NCBI GenBank assembly: GCA_034190875.2
Contig: CM067354.1
Span: forward strand, 66,180,668-66,244,667
DNA: 64,000 nucleotides
Origin: Urechis unicinctus
Lineage: Eukaryota; Annelida; Polychaeta; Xenopneusta; Urechidae
Direction: 5' to 3'
Below, piece after piece: positions 13,101 through 27,100 of this stretch. Numbering within the stretch: position 1 is the first letter of the stretch; each line of letters opens with the position of its first letter. Both the position numbers and the translations under genes were made by a program. A model generated the notes under the pieces. The model saw only the letters and a list, made by a program, of their open reading frames with translations, made no database searches and was not told where the DNA came from.

Positions 13101-13614
13101 TCAGTTGGTTGGTGCAGTCGGGCACTCGAATCGCTCTCGAATTTCGATGCCTTGAGTTTTGGGCACAGGTCTTGTTCCGGTCTTGTACCGGGCACACAAT
13201 AGTGACTTTTCTCCGTCTTGCTGAGATGATGTGAATAGTTCGCTTGGAAGCCTTACAACTTGGTCCGGGATTTAGTTCTTCCGTACGCTATTAGAACAAT
13301 TTCTGGACTTGCAGGATCCCTGATTTGGTTCCACCACTTTGAGCTCATGGTCAGACGTTCAGTGAACCGCGTCTCTGTACAGAAAAGCTAAGAACAAGAA
13401 AGCACAAAAATACAATGCAGACGGTGTAAACTATGGCGTTGCATTCGATGGACTTGTCTCCTATATTTAGAAAGTGCATTTGGACAATATTGTTACACTC
13501 ATATGACTCATCAAGCCCTCTCTCTCTCTCTGGGTATGCCTCATCAAGCCCTCTCTCTCTCTGTGGGTATGCCTCATCAAGCCCTCTCTCTCTCTGTGGG
13601 TATGCCTCATCAAG

Positions 13615-13647
<33 letters not shown>

Positions 13648-16600
13648 TGGGTATGCCTCATCAAGCCCTCTCTCTCTGTGGGTATGCCTCATCAAGCCCT
13701 CTCTTTGGGTATGTCTCATCAAGCCCCCCCCCCCTCTCTCTCTCTCTCTCTGGGTATGCCTCATCAAGCCCTCTCTCTCTTTGGGTATGCCTCATCAAGC
13801 CCTCTCTCTCTCTCTGGGTATGCCTCATCAAACCCTCTCTCTCTCTGGGTATGCCTCATCAAGCCCCCTCTCTCTGTGGGTATGCCTCATCAAGCCCTCT
13901 CTGTGGGTATGCCTCTCAAACCTCTCTCTCTGGGGTATGCCTCATCAAGCCCTCTCTCTCTTTGGGTATGCCTCATCAAGCCCTCTCTCTCTGGGTGGGT
14001 ATGCCTCATCAAGCCCCCTCTCTCTGTGGGTATGCCTCATCAAGCCCTCTCTCTCTTGGGGGTATGCCTCATCCAACCCTCTCTCTGTGGGTATGCCTCA
14101 TCAAGCCCTCTCTCTTTGGGTATGCCTCATCAAGCCCTCTCTCTGTGGGTATGCCTCATCAAGCCTTCTCTCTGTGGGTATGCCTCATCAAGCCCTCTCT
14201 CTGTGGGTATGCCTCATCAAACCCTCTCTCTTTGGGTATGCCTCATCAAACCCTCTCTCTTTGGGTATGCCTCATCAAACCCTCTCTCTCTGTGGGTATG
14301 CCCTGGGTATGCTTCATGCATCAAAGCCCTCTCTCTTTGGGTATGCCTCATCAAGCCCTCTCTGTGTGGGTATGCCTCATCAAGCAAGCCCTCTCTCTCT
14401 TGGGTATGCCTCATCAAGCCCTTTTGGGTCTTTGTGGGGTATGCCTCATCAAGCCCTCTCTCTGTGGGTATGCCTCATCAAACCCTCTCTCTGTGGGTAT
14501 GCCTCATCAAGCCCTCTCTCTGTGGGTATGCCTCATCAAGCCCTCTCTCTTTGGGTATGCCTCATCAAGCCCTCTCTTTGCTATTCATATACCACAGTTT
14601 GGTACGTCAATCTACCTGGCATCATGATCTGCAAGAAGATCCACACAACAGCCTTTATGGACTCCCTCTTTGACCTAGGACTGTGCATTTCATATGATCG
14701 GGTGGTGGGCGTCTCTAGAAAGCTTGGAAACATAATTGGTCATTACTATGAGATTGGAAAAGCTGTCTTTCCTGCTCAACTCAAGTGTGGCCTGTTTACA
14801 ACTGCTGCGGTCGACAACATTGACCACAACCCAAGTTCAACTAGTGCCCTCCAAGTCTCGTTCCATAGAACTGGGATTTCCTCTTCCTACACCCAGACAG
14901 CACTACCACTGGGGTTCAGTGGAATGCTGCTACCAATGCAGGCAACTCTCAGAGAAAAACGCAGCTCAACTGTTGCTAGGCTCAGACGGGATCACAGAGC
15001 GAGGGCCACAACAAAGCCGACAGTCTGTTGATGCTTGAAGTCATGCAGGGAGAACACAGGTGGCTCGGGTATTGTGGATCCCAGTCAGGTACCAACCGTC
15101 ACCCTGGATCAACCTGCGCACGCATCTGTGTCTACCACGGTGGTCACTGCTGGGGATAAATTATGTTTACGGCTCCTGAACTCCCATCCACATGTGCCTG
15201 GATGTGGAGGAGGTGGATGGGAAGTTAGTCCACACTACCGGAAGCGGAAGGTGGATGGGAATTAAGACCTAACTACCGGAAGCAGAAGGTGGGTGGGAAG
15301 TAAGACCTAACTACTGGAAGCGACCCAGGCCTGTCGACGCTGTGGATGCAAGAAAGGGTACAGAAGACCGTGTAAATGTGTCAAGGAAGCCATTCTGTGC
15401 ACTGCCCTTTGCCTCTATGATGGACCGACAGAGTTTTCTGACTTAAATCGATAACATGTAATACCACTATGGATACTTGGTTAATAATGGAGTATGGCTT
15501 GTTGTCGATTTGGACTCACCACTAACAAGTCAAACAAGTTTGGGACATACAGACAAGTAATATTGATTTGCAAAATACTTCATTATCTCGTACGCTATGT
15601 GCTCACATGAATACAAATACACTACCATGTATTAAACTGCCAAGCATTGCAATATACTATCACATGTCACAGATCCAAAACTTGTAAAACTCCGCCAATA
15701 TTGAATATGTTGATGGGTTTACTATTTTTGAGTTCCCTGAATGCCACATATATGAAGTGAAGTAGATGCTGGCGAGCTGTCATACCTCGTCCTTGTGATG
15801 TTGCATTGGCTACAGGAATCAGGATATTAACAAAGGTGTCGATTTCCTTTTATGTCTGCCCGCACGCCCTCTTCTCCCCTGACCCCGCCCCATCCCAACT
15901 CGATCGGTCGTTTATATCACAGCCACGCCTCTTCGCCCCCCCCACCCCCCACCAACCCGTGTTACAAAGGATTCTTTCACGTGAGTTGGACCTGAACAAT
16001 ACATACCACGATATACATGGAGCATGCGAATTAGCTTATGGGGGCGCTGGTAATAACGTGTGAGTACCAGCGCTTGTTGATCAGCCGAGCAGCTCGCCCG
16101 CAGTGATGTAAAGGCAAGAGAGGTTACCACTTGTATGACTTCATGGTATATGTGTTATTGATGGGTTTACCCATACAATGTATGTAGATTGTCGCGCGAA
16201 CAGGCATTCAGTGGACGCCAAGCCATGAATGAATGCGCCAGTGAATGAGTGGATGAATTATACACGCATTGCTGTTATCTACATCGCTAACAATCCCTGT
16301 TACGTGTTACCAGTGCTACAACACTTCACGCATACATATTTATCATTAAAAAATGATTAATACAGCGACTTTGAATGTGTCGTTTACGGTTATTGTATTG
16401 ACTTATACCCGTTGTATGCAGGTTACCGGTTGTGATAGTGGCCGGCCTTCGAGGGGTTCGGCAAACACTGGTATCTGTTTAGGCAGACGCCCGCTAAGAA
16501 AAGTTTTAACAGTAATATTACGCTGCTGTTGGCGATACTTGGCCTATATGTAAACAGAGCGTTGCTCAATTGGCCACTCGATTGTACCAAGCTATTCACC

Positions 16601-19600
16601 TGCTCACTGCCGCCACTTCTCTTCAATCTTTAACTGAAAAAAACCCTGTTTAGCATCGCATAATGTTACAGTATCCTCACGGTGCCATTTTCTTCAGCTT
16701 ATCTTGTTCATACTGCTCTCCACCTGGCGGCGGCCGCTGATCGTGTGTTCTTTCCTCGAGCACGCTGATGAATGGCTGACATTTATAATCCTCCATGCCT
16801 TTAGTTCACGGTCATAGTCTCATACCTGTATGTTTTAATTGACAGGTAAACTCACCTTAAAGATCCCTTGGAAGAATCTCTACACGGAGCCGACGGTGGC
16901 CACGCTCGAGGGGCTCTACGTGGTGGCAGTACCCAACGCAGGTGTGTGCTTACTCCTCATGTCATATACGGTCAGCGCGATTTACAGTATCTAGTGATTT
17001 ACAGTTGTTATGGATTGACTATTGTTTGTGCATTACAGTAGTGATTTACGGTTGTTTGTGCTTTACAGTTGTTTGTGGTTTTCATATTATGGTGATTTAC
17101 GGTAGTTAGTGCTTTACAACAGTTAGTGATTTACAGTAGTTAGTGCTTTACAACAGTTAGTGATTTACAGTAGTTAGTGCTTTACAACAGTTAGTGATTT
17201 ACAGTAGTTAGTGCTTTACAACAGTTAGTGATTTGCAGTACCTTGTGATTTACAGTAGTTACATATTTGTTGTATGTGATTTACAGTAGTCAGCGGTTTA
17301 CAGTAGCTTGTGGTTAACAGTAATTTGTGATTAACAGTAGTGTGCGATGTACAGTAGGTTATGATTTACTTATCTTGTGGGTGGTTGTCATGGTGGCCTG
17401 AGTCATGCGGCGAGCGGTTGTCATGCGATGTTACCGTGCACGGCTTGCAGTGTGTTATGTGTTAGTGAGTCAAACATCCATGCTCGTGTGTTAGAAATTA
17501 CCCCATATATCTGTCGTCTGCATGTTGTTCATTTCCCGCCTCAAAAATAGAAATGCGCCTAATTTACGTAGTGAGGAAATAGTGAATTGTCTGTCACTAT
17601 CTATGCCGCTTGTTGCGTTTGAGTTGAAACATAATATGGGCATATTGATTCCCTTGGTATATATTTGACAAAAATGATTGCATTGCACAGCAGGTTTATG
17701 AGGGTGGAATTTATAGTCTTCATCGCGGTTGAAGTGAAAATGGTTAATCGTGTCGAAAGTGATGAGTAAACCTATGGGATGTCGGCGGAAATTCCTTCGC
17801 TTGGGGAGGCGTCTATCAGTTAAAAGAGTGGGGCTTTGATTAACTAGGCGGGGCCTTGGGCAAATGGGTGGCGCCAAGGTTGAGTGGGCGCGGCATGGAG
17901 CACAATAATGGCACATGACGACGAATCATGGGGACCTTTATTTTAAAAATCTTGACTCATTGTCTGAACAACACCACTAGTTTAAGAATGGTATCCGGTA
18001 CAACGCCACTCGTGTTTGAGTTTGCAGGGTTTCCCGCCAAAAACATTCGCACGGAGTGTTTACTATTTTAATTCTCCCATCCTACTTCCAGACTGTAGGG
18101 ATCACATGTAATTTTTACACATATTAGTAACGCATCAATTTATCTGTGCATTTCAGGAGGTGAGTTTTGTGGTTATATTTGCTTGGCATCATAAAACAGC
18201 TGCAACAGCCTCTTTCTTCAATAGCAACTGTCTTTGACAGCTTTAACAAGCAATAGCTTCGTCATTCAATAATTGCTTCATCGATGCTCGTTTCCGATGT
18301 TAGAATTCCAATTACTTCACATCGTGCTCAGATCTAAATAGTTATGCATCGGGAACCGTGAGCCTGCGCATTGCTTGGTCGCTGTATAGTGCGATGCTTG
18401 CTTGCCTCAGTCAGGCGGCTTTTTTTATCATTTCTGTCTGGCTGCGCTCGCTGAGTCTCTCCGATGTCACTGATTTTTCCGATAAAGATGTAGAACTATT
18501 TCCCAAACGCATCTGAATGCTCATGCATGCGTGACGCAGGAGGTATAGGTGGTGTTGTTTTCACTTGGCCCCAAACATGGAGTGTCAAGTTTGAGTCTCT
18601 CTTTGCTGCAGGTTAATGCTTTGAGCGCCAGAGTGTGGCTGAAACGTTAAAACAAGTTTATCCTAGCTAGTGCTGGTGGGAAAGAGCGTTGGGAAATCTT
18701 ATATACATATATTGCATGGGCGGCTGGTGGGGAGAGGTCATTTTGCTTCCTGCAAACTATGATTCTTGATTGTGATATATTTTTACTATGTCTGTGTCTC
18801 GGTGTCTGTGTCTTCAGTGTCTGTGTCTGTGTTTCAGTGTCTGTGTTTCAGTGTCTTTTCAGTGTCTGTGTTTCAGTGTTTGTCTGAGTCTCTGTCTCAG
18901 TGTCTGTTTATCAGTGTCTTTCTCAGTGTCTGTGTGTGCCTGAGTGTCTGCCTGAGTGTCTGCCTGAGTGTCTGCCTGAGTGTTTTTGTCTCAGTGTCTG
19001 TGTCTGCCCGAGAGTGTGTGTCTTAGTGCCTGTGTCTCAGTGACTGTATCGCAGTGACTGTGTGTCTGCCTGAGTGTCTGTCTCAGTGTCTGTGTCTGCC
19101 TGAATGTAAGCCTGAGTGTGTGTCTTAGTGCCTGTGTTTCAGTGCTTGGGTCTCAGTGCCTGCGCCTCAGTGTCTGTGTCTGCCTGAGTGTCTGCCTGAA
19201 TGTATGTGTTTCAGTGTCTGTGTAAGCCTGAGTTTGTGTCTCAGTGGCTATGTCTCAGTGCCTGTGTTTCAGTGCATGCATCTCAGTGTCTGTGTCTCAG
19301 TGCTTGGGTCTCAGTGTCTGTGTCTCAGTGCTTGGGTCTCAGTGCTTGGGTCTCAGTGTCTGTGTCTCAGTGCTTGGGTCTCAGTGTCTGTCTCAATTAA
19401 GCCATAGTATTGTTCTTCATGGACCAATGTGGCTTCAACATCATCTCCATATTCAGTTTGAACTAATTAACTTATTGTCAGTCATCTGTTTATTCAGATG
19501 AATTGTTAGTTAAGAGTTATTCCAAGACAACATGGCCCTCACATTGTAACATGCCTGGGTTCTGTGATGAGCTGGCTTCAGAAATCAAGTTGAAAAATGA

Positions 19601-21132
19601 AGATGGAACTGTAAAAGCATATGATTTTTGTCTGCCACGTCTTTTTTTATTTAGAAGGGTTTTGGGTATATGTTATGTTCATAGTTGATTTAAGTGTGTT
19701 ATGTTTCATCATCAGATATTGCATACAATGCCGAGAAAGAGAAAGCTGCCGAGTTTGAAGCCAAACAGAAGGAACTGGCACGCATCGAGGAAGCCAAGAA
19801 ACAGGAGGCCAACAAAGGTGCCCTTTACCATCGTGATGCTTTGTTAACCCTCCTCCTTTTCCCCTTAACCCACCTCCTTATCCAGTCAACCCACCTCCTT
19901 TTCCCCTTAACCCACCTCCTTATCCAGTCAACCCACCTCCTTTTCCCCTTAACCCACCTCCTTATCCAATCAACCCACCTTCTTATCCTGTTAACCCACC
20001 TCCTTATCCTGTTAACCCACCTCCTTATCCTGTTAACCCACCTCCTTATCCTGTTATCCCACCTCCTTGTTCTGTTATCCCACCTCCTTATCCTGTTATT
20101 CCACCTCCTTATCCTGTTATCCCACATCCTTATCCTGTTAACCCACCTCCTTATCCCATTAACTCGCCCTCTTGTCCCATTCACCCCATCCTTATCCATG
20201 TGTCAAGTATTCTTTGTAAGCCACTTGGCTTCAGAAAGCCAAAGTCAGACTTTTGAGTTACATTCAAATCCATAAATAACAATGTATTATGTAATACATA
20301 GATAGTGGTGCTCTGAAGGTTGGCAAGCAGAATCAAGCTCACGTGTATCGTGTACAATTTGAAGGCTGATTTTGTGAGTAGGCAAGGTGGTGGATGCCAA
20401 GCAAGATGGGTTTGGGGAGAAGCTGGCCACGAATGTGATCAAGAACCTGCAGGTGCACATCAGTGATATTCACATCCGCTACGAGGACAGCTTCACCAAC
20501 CCCAGCAAGCCCTTCTCCATTGGGGCCACCCTCAAGAACCTGAAGTTCCAGGTTAGCAACGTCTTGCAAACACATCTTTAAGTGCGGAATCAAATATATT
20601 CAAGCGTTAGAATGACACGTCGGTTTTATAGCATGGCTGTCCTTGTGGTAACGTGTGTTTGGAATTGTGATTCAGACAACAGATTCGGAGTGGAGACCCA
20701 CCGTGATAAAGGATGCTGTCACTATGATCTACAAGGTATGGGGGCAATTGTACATCTATCATACTGCTTGTTAAAGCCATGTCATACAGGCAAGGGGAAT
20801 TGAATAAACTGCTCTTTTATTGGGCCAGACAGGTGGCAGTAAGGTGTGATGTCCACTTGTTGGTCACTGTGATGTGACTTGTGATGTGACTTGACTTGTG
20901 ACGTGACTTGTGATGTGGCTTGTGATGTGACTTGTGACCTGACTTGTGACGTGGCTTGTGATGTGACTTGTGATGTGGCTTGTGACGTGACTTGTGATGT
21001 GACTTGTGACATGTGACTTGTGATGTGACTTGTGATGTGAATTGTGTTCAGATGGTGGAGCTGAACAGTCTAGCGGTCTACTGGAACTGTCGCTCGCCCT
21101 CCTACCTGGGTCTCGACCGTGATGAGATGCTG
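7112..21132 (+). CDS. VPS13: VPS13 exons 1-8: N-terminal chorein domain
   Basis: Exons: 7112-7211, 10931-10974, 11271-11313, 16846-16941, 19716-19817, 20382-20551, 20676-20735, 21052-21132 (residues about 1-232). Recognisable family blocks are [28 protein letters not shown], a charged helix rich in K/E (exon 5) and [12 protein letters not shown] (exon 6). The chorein domain caps the ER end of the lipid bridge and in relatives contacts scramblases. The start ATG has a good context (A at -3, G at +4). Exon 5 uses a weak donor (GTGCCC) and exon 6 an acceptor (GTAG) inside a short run of AGs. The exon 6 start at 20382 is chosen because it is the only nearby AG that keeps frame into [13 protein letters not shown]. 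Confidence 0.93.
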
Positions 21133-24100
21133 GTAGGTCAAGGCTAGGTCGTTTACGTAACAAGCAAAAGTCAACTTGTTGCTGATGGGAGAATGAGTGT
21201 GTGTGTGTGTGTGTGGTGGGCTGGGAAGTGTGGTGATTTATTGGAGGTGAAAATTTGTTTAAGGGGTTGGCAATAGGAGAATGTTTGAAGTTGGAGGGCG
21301 TATGTATAGAAATGTGATTGTATAGCCATATGTGATGAGCGGCCATTACAGCAGCCTCCATGCTAGTGTTTTGTTTTCTGCCACAGAAAAGACTCCAAGG
21401 AAACATCATCCACACAGGAGGCAACACGGGCTACACTTACCGTGAGTTCTCTTATTCTAGCAGGCTTCTACACACACAATCAGCTCAATACACAAAGCAG
21501 GGGCTTCTCAGCAGAGGTTCTCCATCACAGTGTAGGGCCACTGCTGTCTCAGTGGCGGGGATCACAGCCAGTTACAGCCAGGGGGATGGTGATGACGGGC
21601 CCAGCATCACAATCATCCTTATCCATCACTCTCTCATCTCCTCTGTTAAATCCACGTTTCATTTTGTTTGAGAATGATGTCATAGATGAAGTAATCCTTG
21701 GTGTATTGTTCCAGTGGTGGAACCCATTTCCTCCTCAGCCCAGCTCCGTATACACACGCACCCGGAGAAGGACAACTTCTCCCTCGCTAAGCTTCTCCTC
21801 GGTCTCGTGTTTGAACAGATAGCCATTGGTCTCAGCAAACATCAGGTACTCTATCTACAATGTGTTACTAGGTTGCTATGGTGACTGGATTCAGAGATTG
21901 GGTCCATCATAAGTGATTCTTATATCATAACCAAGTGATTTCCCCACAGAAAGTGATGCTTTTAAATAGCACCAAGCGTCACAGTCAGAGAGGTGTTTTA
22001 GATACGTAGGGACACCATAGCCTGGATCAGTTTCTTTTATAAAATTTTTTCCTTTGCGGGGTTGAAGAAGGTGGCTGGTTTTCATCGTTCACTTTTGACC
22101 TGAGTTACTTCATCCAGGCAGTATCCCACTCATGTATATATCATGCCCACAATTTTCCCAGAAATTCCTTGACAAACTTTTATGACCCAAATATACATGG
22201 TGCATTGGACTTAACATGTATGTTCTCACTTGTAAGAAGTGGAGTTGTTTGATAGAAGGTTGCCAAGTGCACCACATTCAAGATGGCTGTGCCCATCCGC
22301 ATAATGTACCTGGTATCAACCACGGTGGATGAAGGGGGTGTGAGGGGGGACCATAACGTTCTGACACACTGTTTCCATGCCTCGTGTATAAGTTACACCC
22401 TTAATTTTTCCTTCAGTTTGGGTACAAAAAAGTGTAACTTATTCACAGTTAGATATATAAGTCATGACAATCATTGTGTGTATCATTCTCTTCCCAGTAC
22501 CAAGATATCATGGAGTTGTTGGAAGCCCTGGAAAGGAATGAATCTAGCCACCAAGTTTCGCAAATATCGTCCTGCTGGTGTCAGAAAAGGTCACAGTAAA
22601 CAATGGTAAGAGACTTAGATGCTTACCATGGCATTTATCTTAAAAATGTTTACTGGATTCAATCATACATATTTCCAACCTATTTTTAAAATTCACATAC
22701 CGTGATTTCAATGTCAAAGGCTTATTATGAAGGCAGTTTTTTATTTTTTGGGGATACTCATAAATGTTTGTTTTTATTTTGCAAGGTGGCATTTTGCATA
22801 CAACTGCATTCTAGAAGAGACAGTGCGTCGTCGCCGACGCATGTGGTCATGGCAACACATCCTTCGCCATAGAGATTTATGTCGCAAGTACAAGGCAGCC
22901 TACAAAAAGAAGCTGTCCTCAAAAAAATTGAGCAAGGATATTCAAGAAACTTTAGATGTGGGTATTTCCCCGCTGACCGTTGATAATGATTGATATGAGT
23001 TTGTCATGAGACATACAGGTGATTGGTTGCCTGGTATTGCCTCAGTTATTTCCTGTGTTGCTTGGCCAGTTGCTAGGACAGGTGGATGTGTGTTTCTTAC
23101 AGAACTGTGAGCGGGAACTGAACGTGTTCAACCTGACGCTGGTGCGACAGCAGGCTGAGATGGAGGTAACGCGTTTGGTGGTGCCATCGTATTACGCCCT
23201 CATCTGGCTCTATGTCCACGCGGTGTGGCTGCTCTGGGTGGAGGCAGTGTGGAGTAAGGTACCTCGACATGTACACACCTTTCATGTGGGGTGGGGGTGG
23301 AGAAGGGGTCAATGAGGGGAGTGGGGAGGGATGGAAATAATTTGTTGTAGAATGTGTTGGATGGGTGGATTAATGAACCAAGTTATTGATGGAGAGATTG
23401 ATGGATTGATGAACCAAGTTATTGATGGAGAGATGGATGGATTGATGAACCAAGTTATTGATGGAGAGATGGATGGATTGATGAACCAAGTTATTGATGG
23501 AGAAATGGATGGATTGATGCACGGGAGGATGGATGGCTGGTGGCTGTTATGGCTGGGTCGGTTAGCTGCCTATTTTGTGATGTTGGAGTGTTTTCATTTG
23601 TTCTGTTCTGGGCTTTAATTGCTGTTTTGTCGGTCAGCATCTAGGTGCCAAGCTCGGCTGACCTGCTGTAGTGCTGGCCAGTATGTTTGTAAATGATATG
23701 TATTCTTGTGTAAAAATCTCCTGCAATAATTTCCTCGTGTAAGCACCCCACCTGTGCTTGTGGCTTTTATCTCCCTCTCAATATGCTCTACCTCAGTGAG
23801 ATGAAGTAGCATCCTGGCTGCAGCATCAGCATCAATCTCAATCAATTGGCCAGAATATTATTATGAAAGTAGTCTTTCACGATATTTCTTCAAACACTAT
23901 GGCTATTTGTTAGATATTCAGTGGTCAAAAGTGCCCATAGTGTTTTCAATGTGTATTCAGAAAGATGCTAAGTGGCCCCTTAGTCTGTTTCGTAACTTAT
24001 GGCTACATAATGAGGTCTATAAATGCCAATAACACTGATATTTATAATTGTCCATATTCATGGTATAAAAATGGTTATTTTTTACATTTATCTGATTGAA

Positions 24101-27100
24101 TTTGAAAATTTCATTTCCTCATGCTGTCTCCTTATTTATATTTGTACATTACAACCCTGTGTACAACTCCAATGTGCCTTTAAGAGTGGGCTTGATTCAT
24201 GGTCCTTATCAATGCTAGGTGGCCAACCAATTTACTAACGCTTCCTGCTATTGACAACTTTGTTTGATTTGTTCCCTGTTGCGCTTCCAAATCATGTTGC
24301 ACCAGATAGTTGGCCAGCGTACGGAGGTAATGTATGTTTACTGTCAGCTTGCATGTTGCGCTATCTGTCATCATGTGTAGTTATCTTGGTGAGTTTGTTG
24401 TAGTGCTCCAAGCTGTTGTTCATAGTCTTTGCTTTCTAGACCGGCGGTTTCTGTATGTATGTTTGTGTTTAGGGTTCCGTTGCGTTCTTGGCAGTGGTTG
24501 AATGGGGGTATTGAGGGTGGGTGTGGGTTCAGGTGTGTATATGTCAGCAGGTATCCTTACTCCATTGTGCCTCACCCACAGACGGCACACTGTTACATAA
24601 TGGATACCCTGCTCTTCTCTACGAGCTTATACATATCAACTTGTGTTTTATGATGGTCAACGTAATGTATGTTGTAATGTTTTCAAGGTAACCTTTATTT
24701 AATTGTACATTTTAATAACAATGTAAGATTCCAAGGCACTGTCTGGCTATCTAAACCACATTCTGCATTGTCAATTGTTTCCTCTGGGGGAAACTTGTTG
24801 TCATGAAATGCAAGATGGCTGTGTTTATGTTTGTGCTATTTTTGCCCTCTGCTGCTTCCCATAGAGTTCCAAGCTATACAAAAAGGAGAAGAAAAAGCTT
24901 GAAAAAACACTTAAAAAACAAGCCAAACATAAGGTTGCTCACCCACATTCGTCCACCAGCTTAAGCGCAACACTGTCACTCGCTCTGTTTGAGTTGAACG
25001 CACTCGTTCAGCGTAGTGGTTATATTTGATTTGTATTCCTAATTTGATGTGTTTCTATTGACTCAATGAATGACATCTTCCCTATGGGACGGGACATGAT
25101 TTGACGCACTTCTATATTCCCCACTTGGCACTGTGAATGCACACACCTACACATGGTATACTGTTTCATCATTGCTCACTGTGGGATTGGACAAAGTTGT
25201 TTTCCTTGATAAACCACAGTTGCACACCCATTTCACCAACAATTTATAAGCTGTGGCTATAACTGCAAAAGGGACTTTGGATTTCTGGAAGAGAAATTTT
25301 ATTTGATGTCCACACAGCACCATTTAAATGACACCCATTCTCAGACAAACAGCATTAAAGCTGGCTAGGTGAAGGAGGTTTGTAGATGATTATTAACAAA
25401 CAATATGTGAAACTATCATATGTAGTGTGTCAGTATTCTAGCTGTACGACTATTAGCTATTCTTCTCTGACTTGGTCTGTTGTTAGACATAGAGTATTGT
25501 TGGTATCCTGCTCAAGATTACTTAGTAATGTGTTTATAGTAAAGTGGATGTGTAGATGTTAGTATATGTGTGTGACGGCATTAAACAAGTCAATAAATAT
25601 CACAAATTTATCACTGCTTATAGAAATCCAATGCTAGGTAGCAATGATTTTGCTCTGGATGTGTAGGTAGATTTGTGACACAAAGTTTGTCCAGATGTAG
25701 ATGTAGAAGATTGCCTTTTCAGAAATAATTTTATTGTATTTAGTTTTGAAAATGTTCCCTCTGGCTAGACATCATAACAAAGTTGTTAGTGATCTGAGTG
25801 TCATCTCAAAACTTGCCTGTCCTGCATGGTGTAGTGTTATACCTGTATAATAAGTTGTTGTCACCAAGCATAGGATAGTTAATTGGCACCCTGTTACAAA
25901 AGTGTACCTGGATTATACATGTAGGATTAAAACGAACTTCTATGCTATTTCAGTCCCCTTTACTTGATCAATTGTTGCACTGTTCTGTAAAGTAAGTCGG
26001 GATGCCATGAGTTGGTTGTTCACTGAAGTTAAATAAATTCTACCAAAAGGTCTTAAGAAGTATGATCACCAGGTTGTGTGATCACCTGGTTGTGTGATGA
26101 CCTGGTTGTGTGATCACCTGGTTGTGTGGTTATCTGGTCGTGTGGTTATCTAGTTGTATGATCACCTGATTGTGTGATTATCTGGTTGTGTGATCACCTG
26201 ATTGTGTGATTATCTAGTTGTATGATCACCTGGTTGTGTGATTATCTGGTGTGATTATCTGATTGTGTGATCACCTGGTTGTGTGGATGTCAGGCCAAGA
26301 AGGAAGGACTGAAGAAAGCGAAGGACAGTGGAGGAGGGTGGTTTGGAGGTTGGTTTGGAGGCAAGAAAACGGAAGAGAAGAAGGCTGATGCCTCGGTTGG
26401 TGAGTGTTAAAAGAGGCAAGCCACGCTGCCGCCCGCATGGGATGTATGATGCCATTATTATGTAGACTTCCTGTAGGGCTAGTCACTGTGTTACTGAGCT
26501 AGCTGTAACAGTGTGCATCAGGTGACATGATAAGCTATGGTTACTACTTCCAGTAATGTATTTGTCTTAAACTGCTTATTGTGATGCCAGGCCTTACTAG
26601 CAATGTCAACAGACTGATCTGTCTCCCAGGCACTGTTAACTGACTCATCTGTCTCCCAGGCACTGTTAACTGGCTCATCTGTCTCCCAGGCACTGTTAAC
26701 TGACTCATCTGTCTCCCAGGCACTGTTAACTGACTGATCTGTCTCCCAGGCACTGTTAACTGACTGATCTGTCTCCCAGGCACTGTTTACTGACTGATCT
26801 GTCTCCCAGGCACTGTTAACTGACTCTGTCTCCCAGGCACTGTTAACTGACTGATCTGTCTCCCAGGCACTGTTAACTGACTGATCTGTCTCCCAGGCAC
26901 TGTTAACTGACTGATCTGTCTCCCAGGCACTGTAAACTGACTGATCTGTCTCCCAGGCACTGTTAACTGACTGATCTGTCTCCCAGGCACTGTTAACTGG
27001 TCTCTGTCTCCCAGGCACTGTTAAACTGACTCATCTGTCTGTCTCCCAGGCACTGTTAAACTGACTCATCTGTCTCCAGGCAGGCACTGTTAACTGACTC

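Noticed and set aside
13433..15031. A 532-codon + strand open frame
   Set aside because: The first two thirds are the GGGTATGCCTCATCAAGCCC minisatellite, open in all three frames because the unit lacks stops; only the last about 150 codons are protein-like and belong to the decayed mobile gene.
17491..17916. 141-codon minus-strand open frame in intron 4
   Set aside because: No recognisable domain and no evidence of coding composition beyond length.
20387..20551. Exon 6 starting at the GCAAG acceptor (20387)
   Set aside because: That start puts VVDAKQDG out of frame with exon 5; the acceptor at 20381 keeps the conserved frame.
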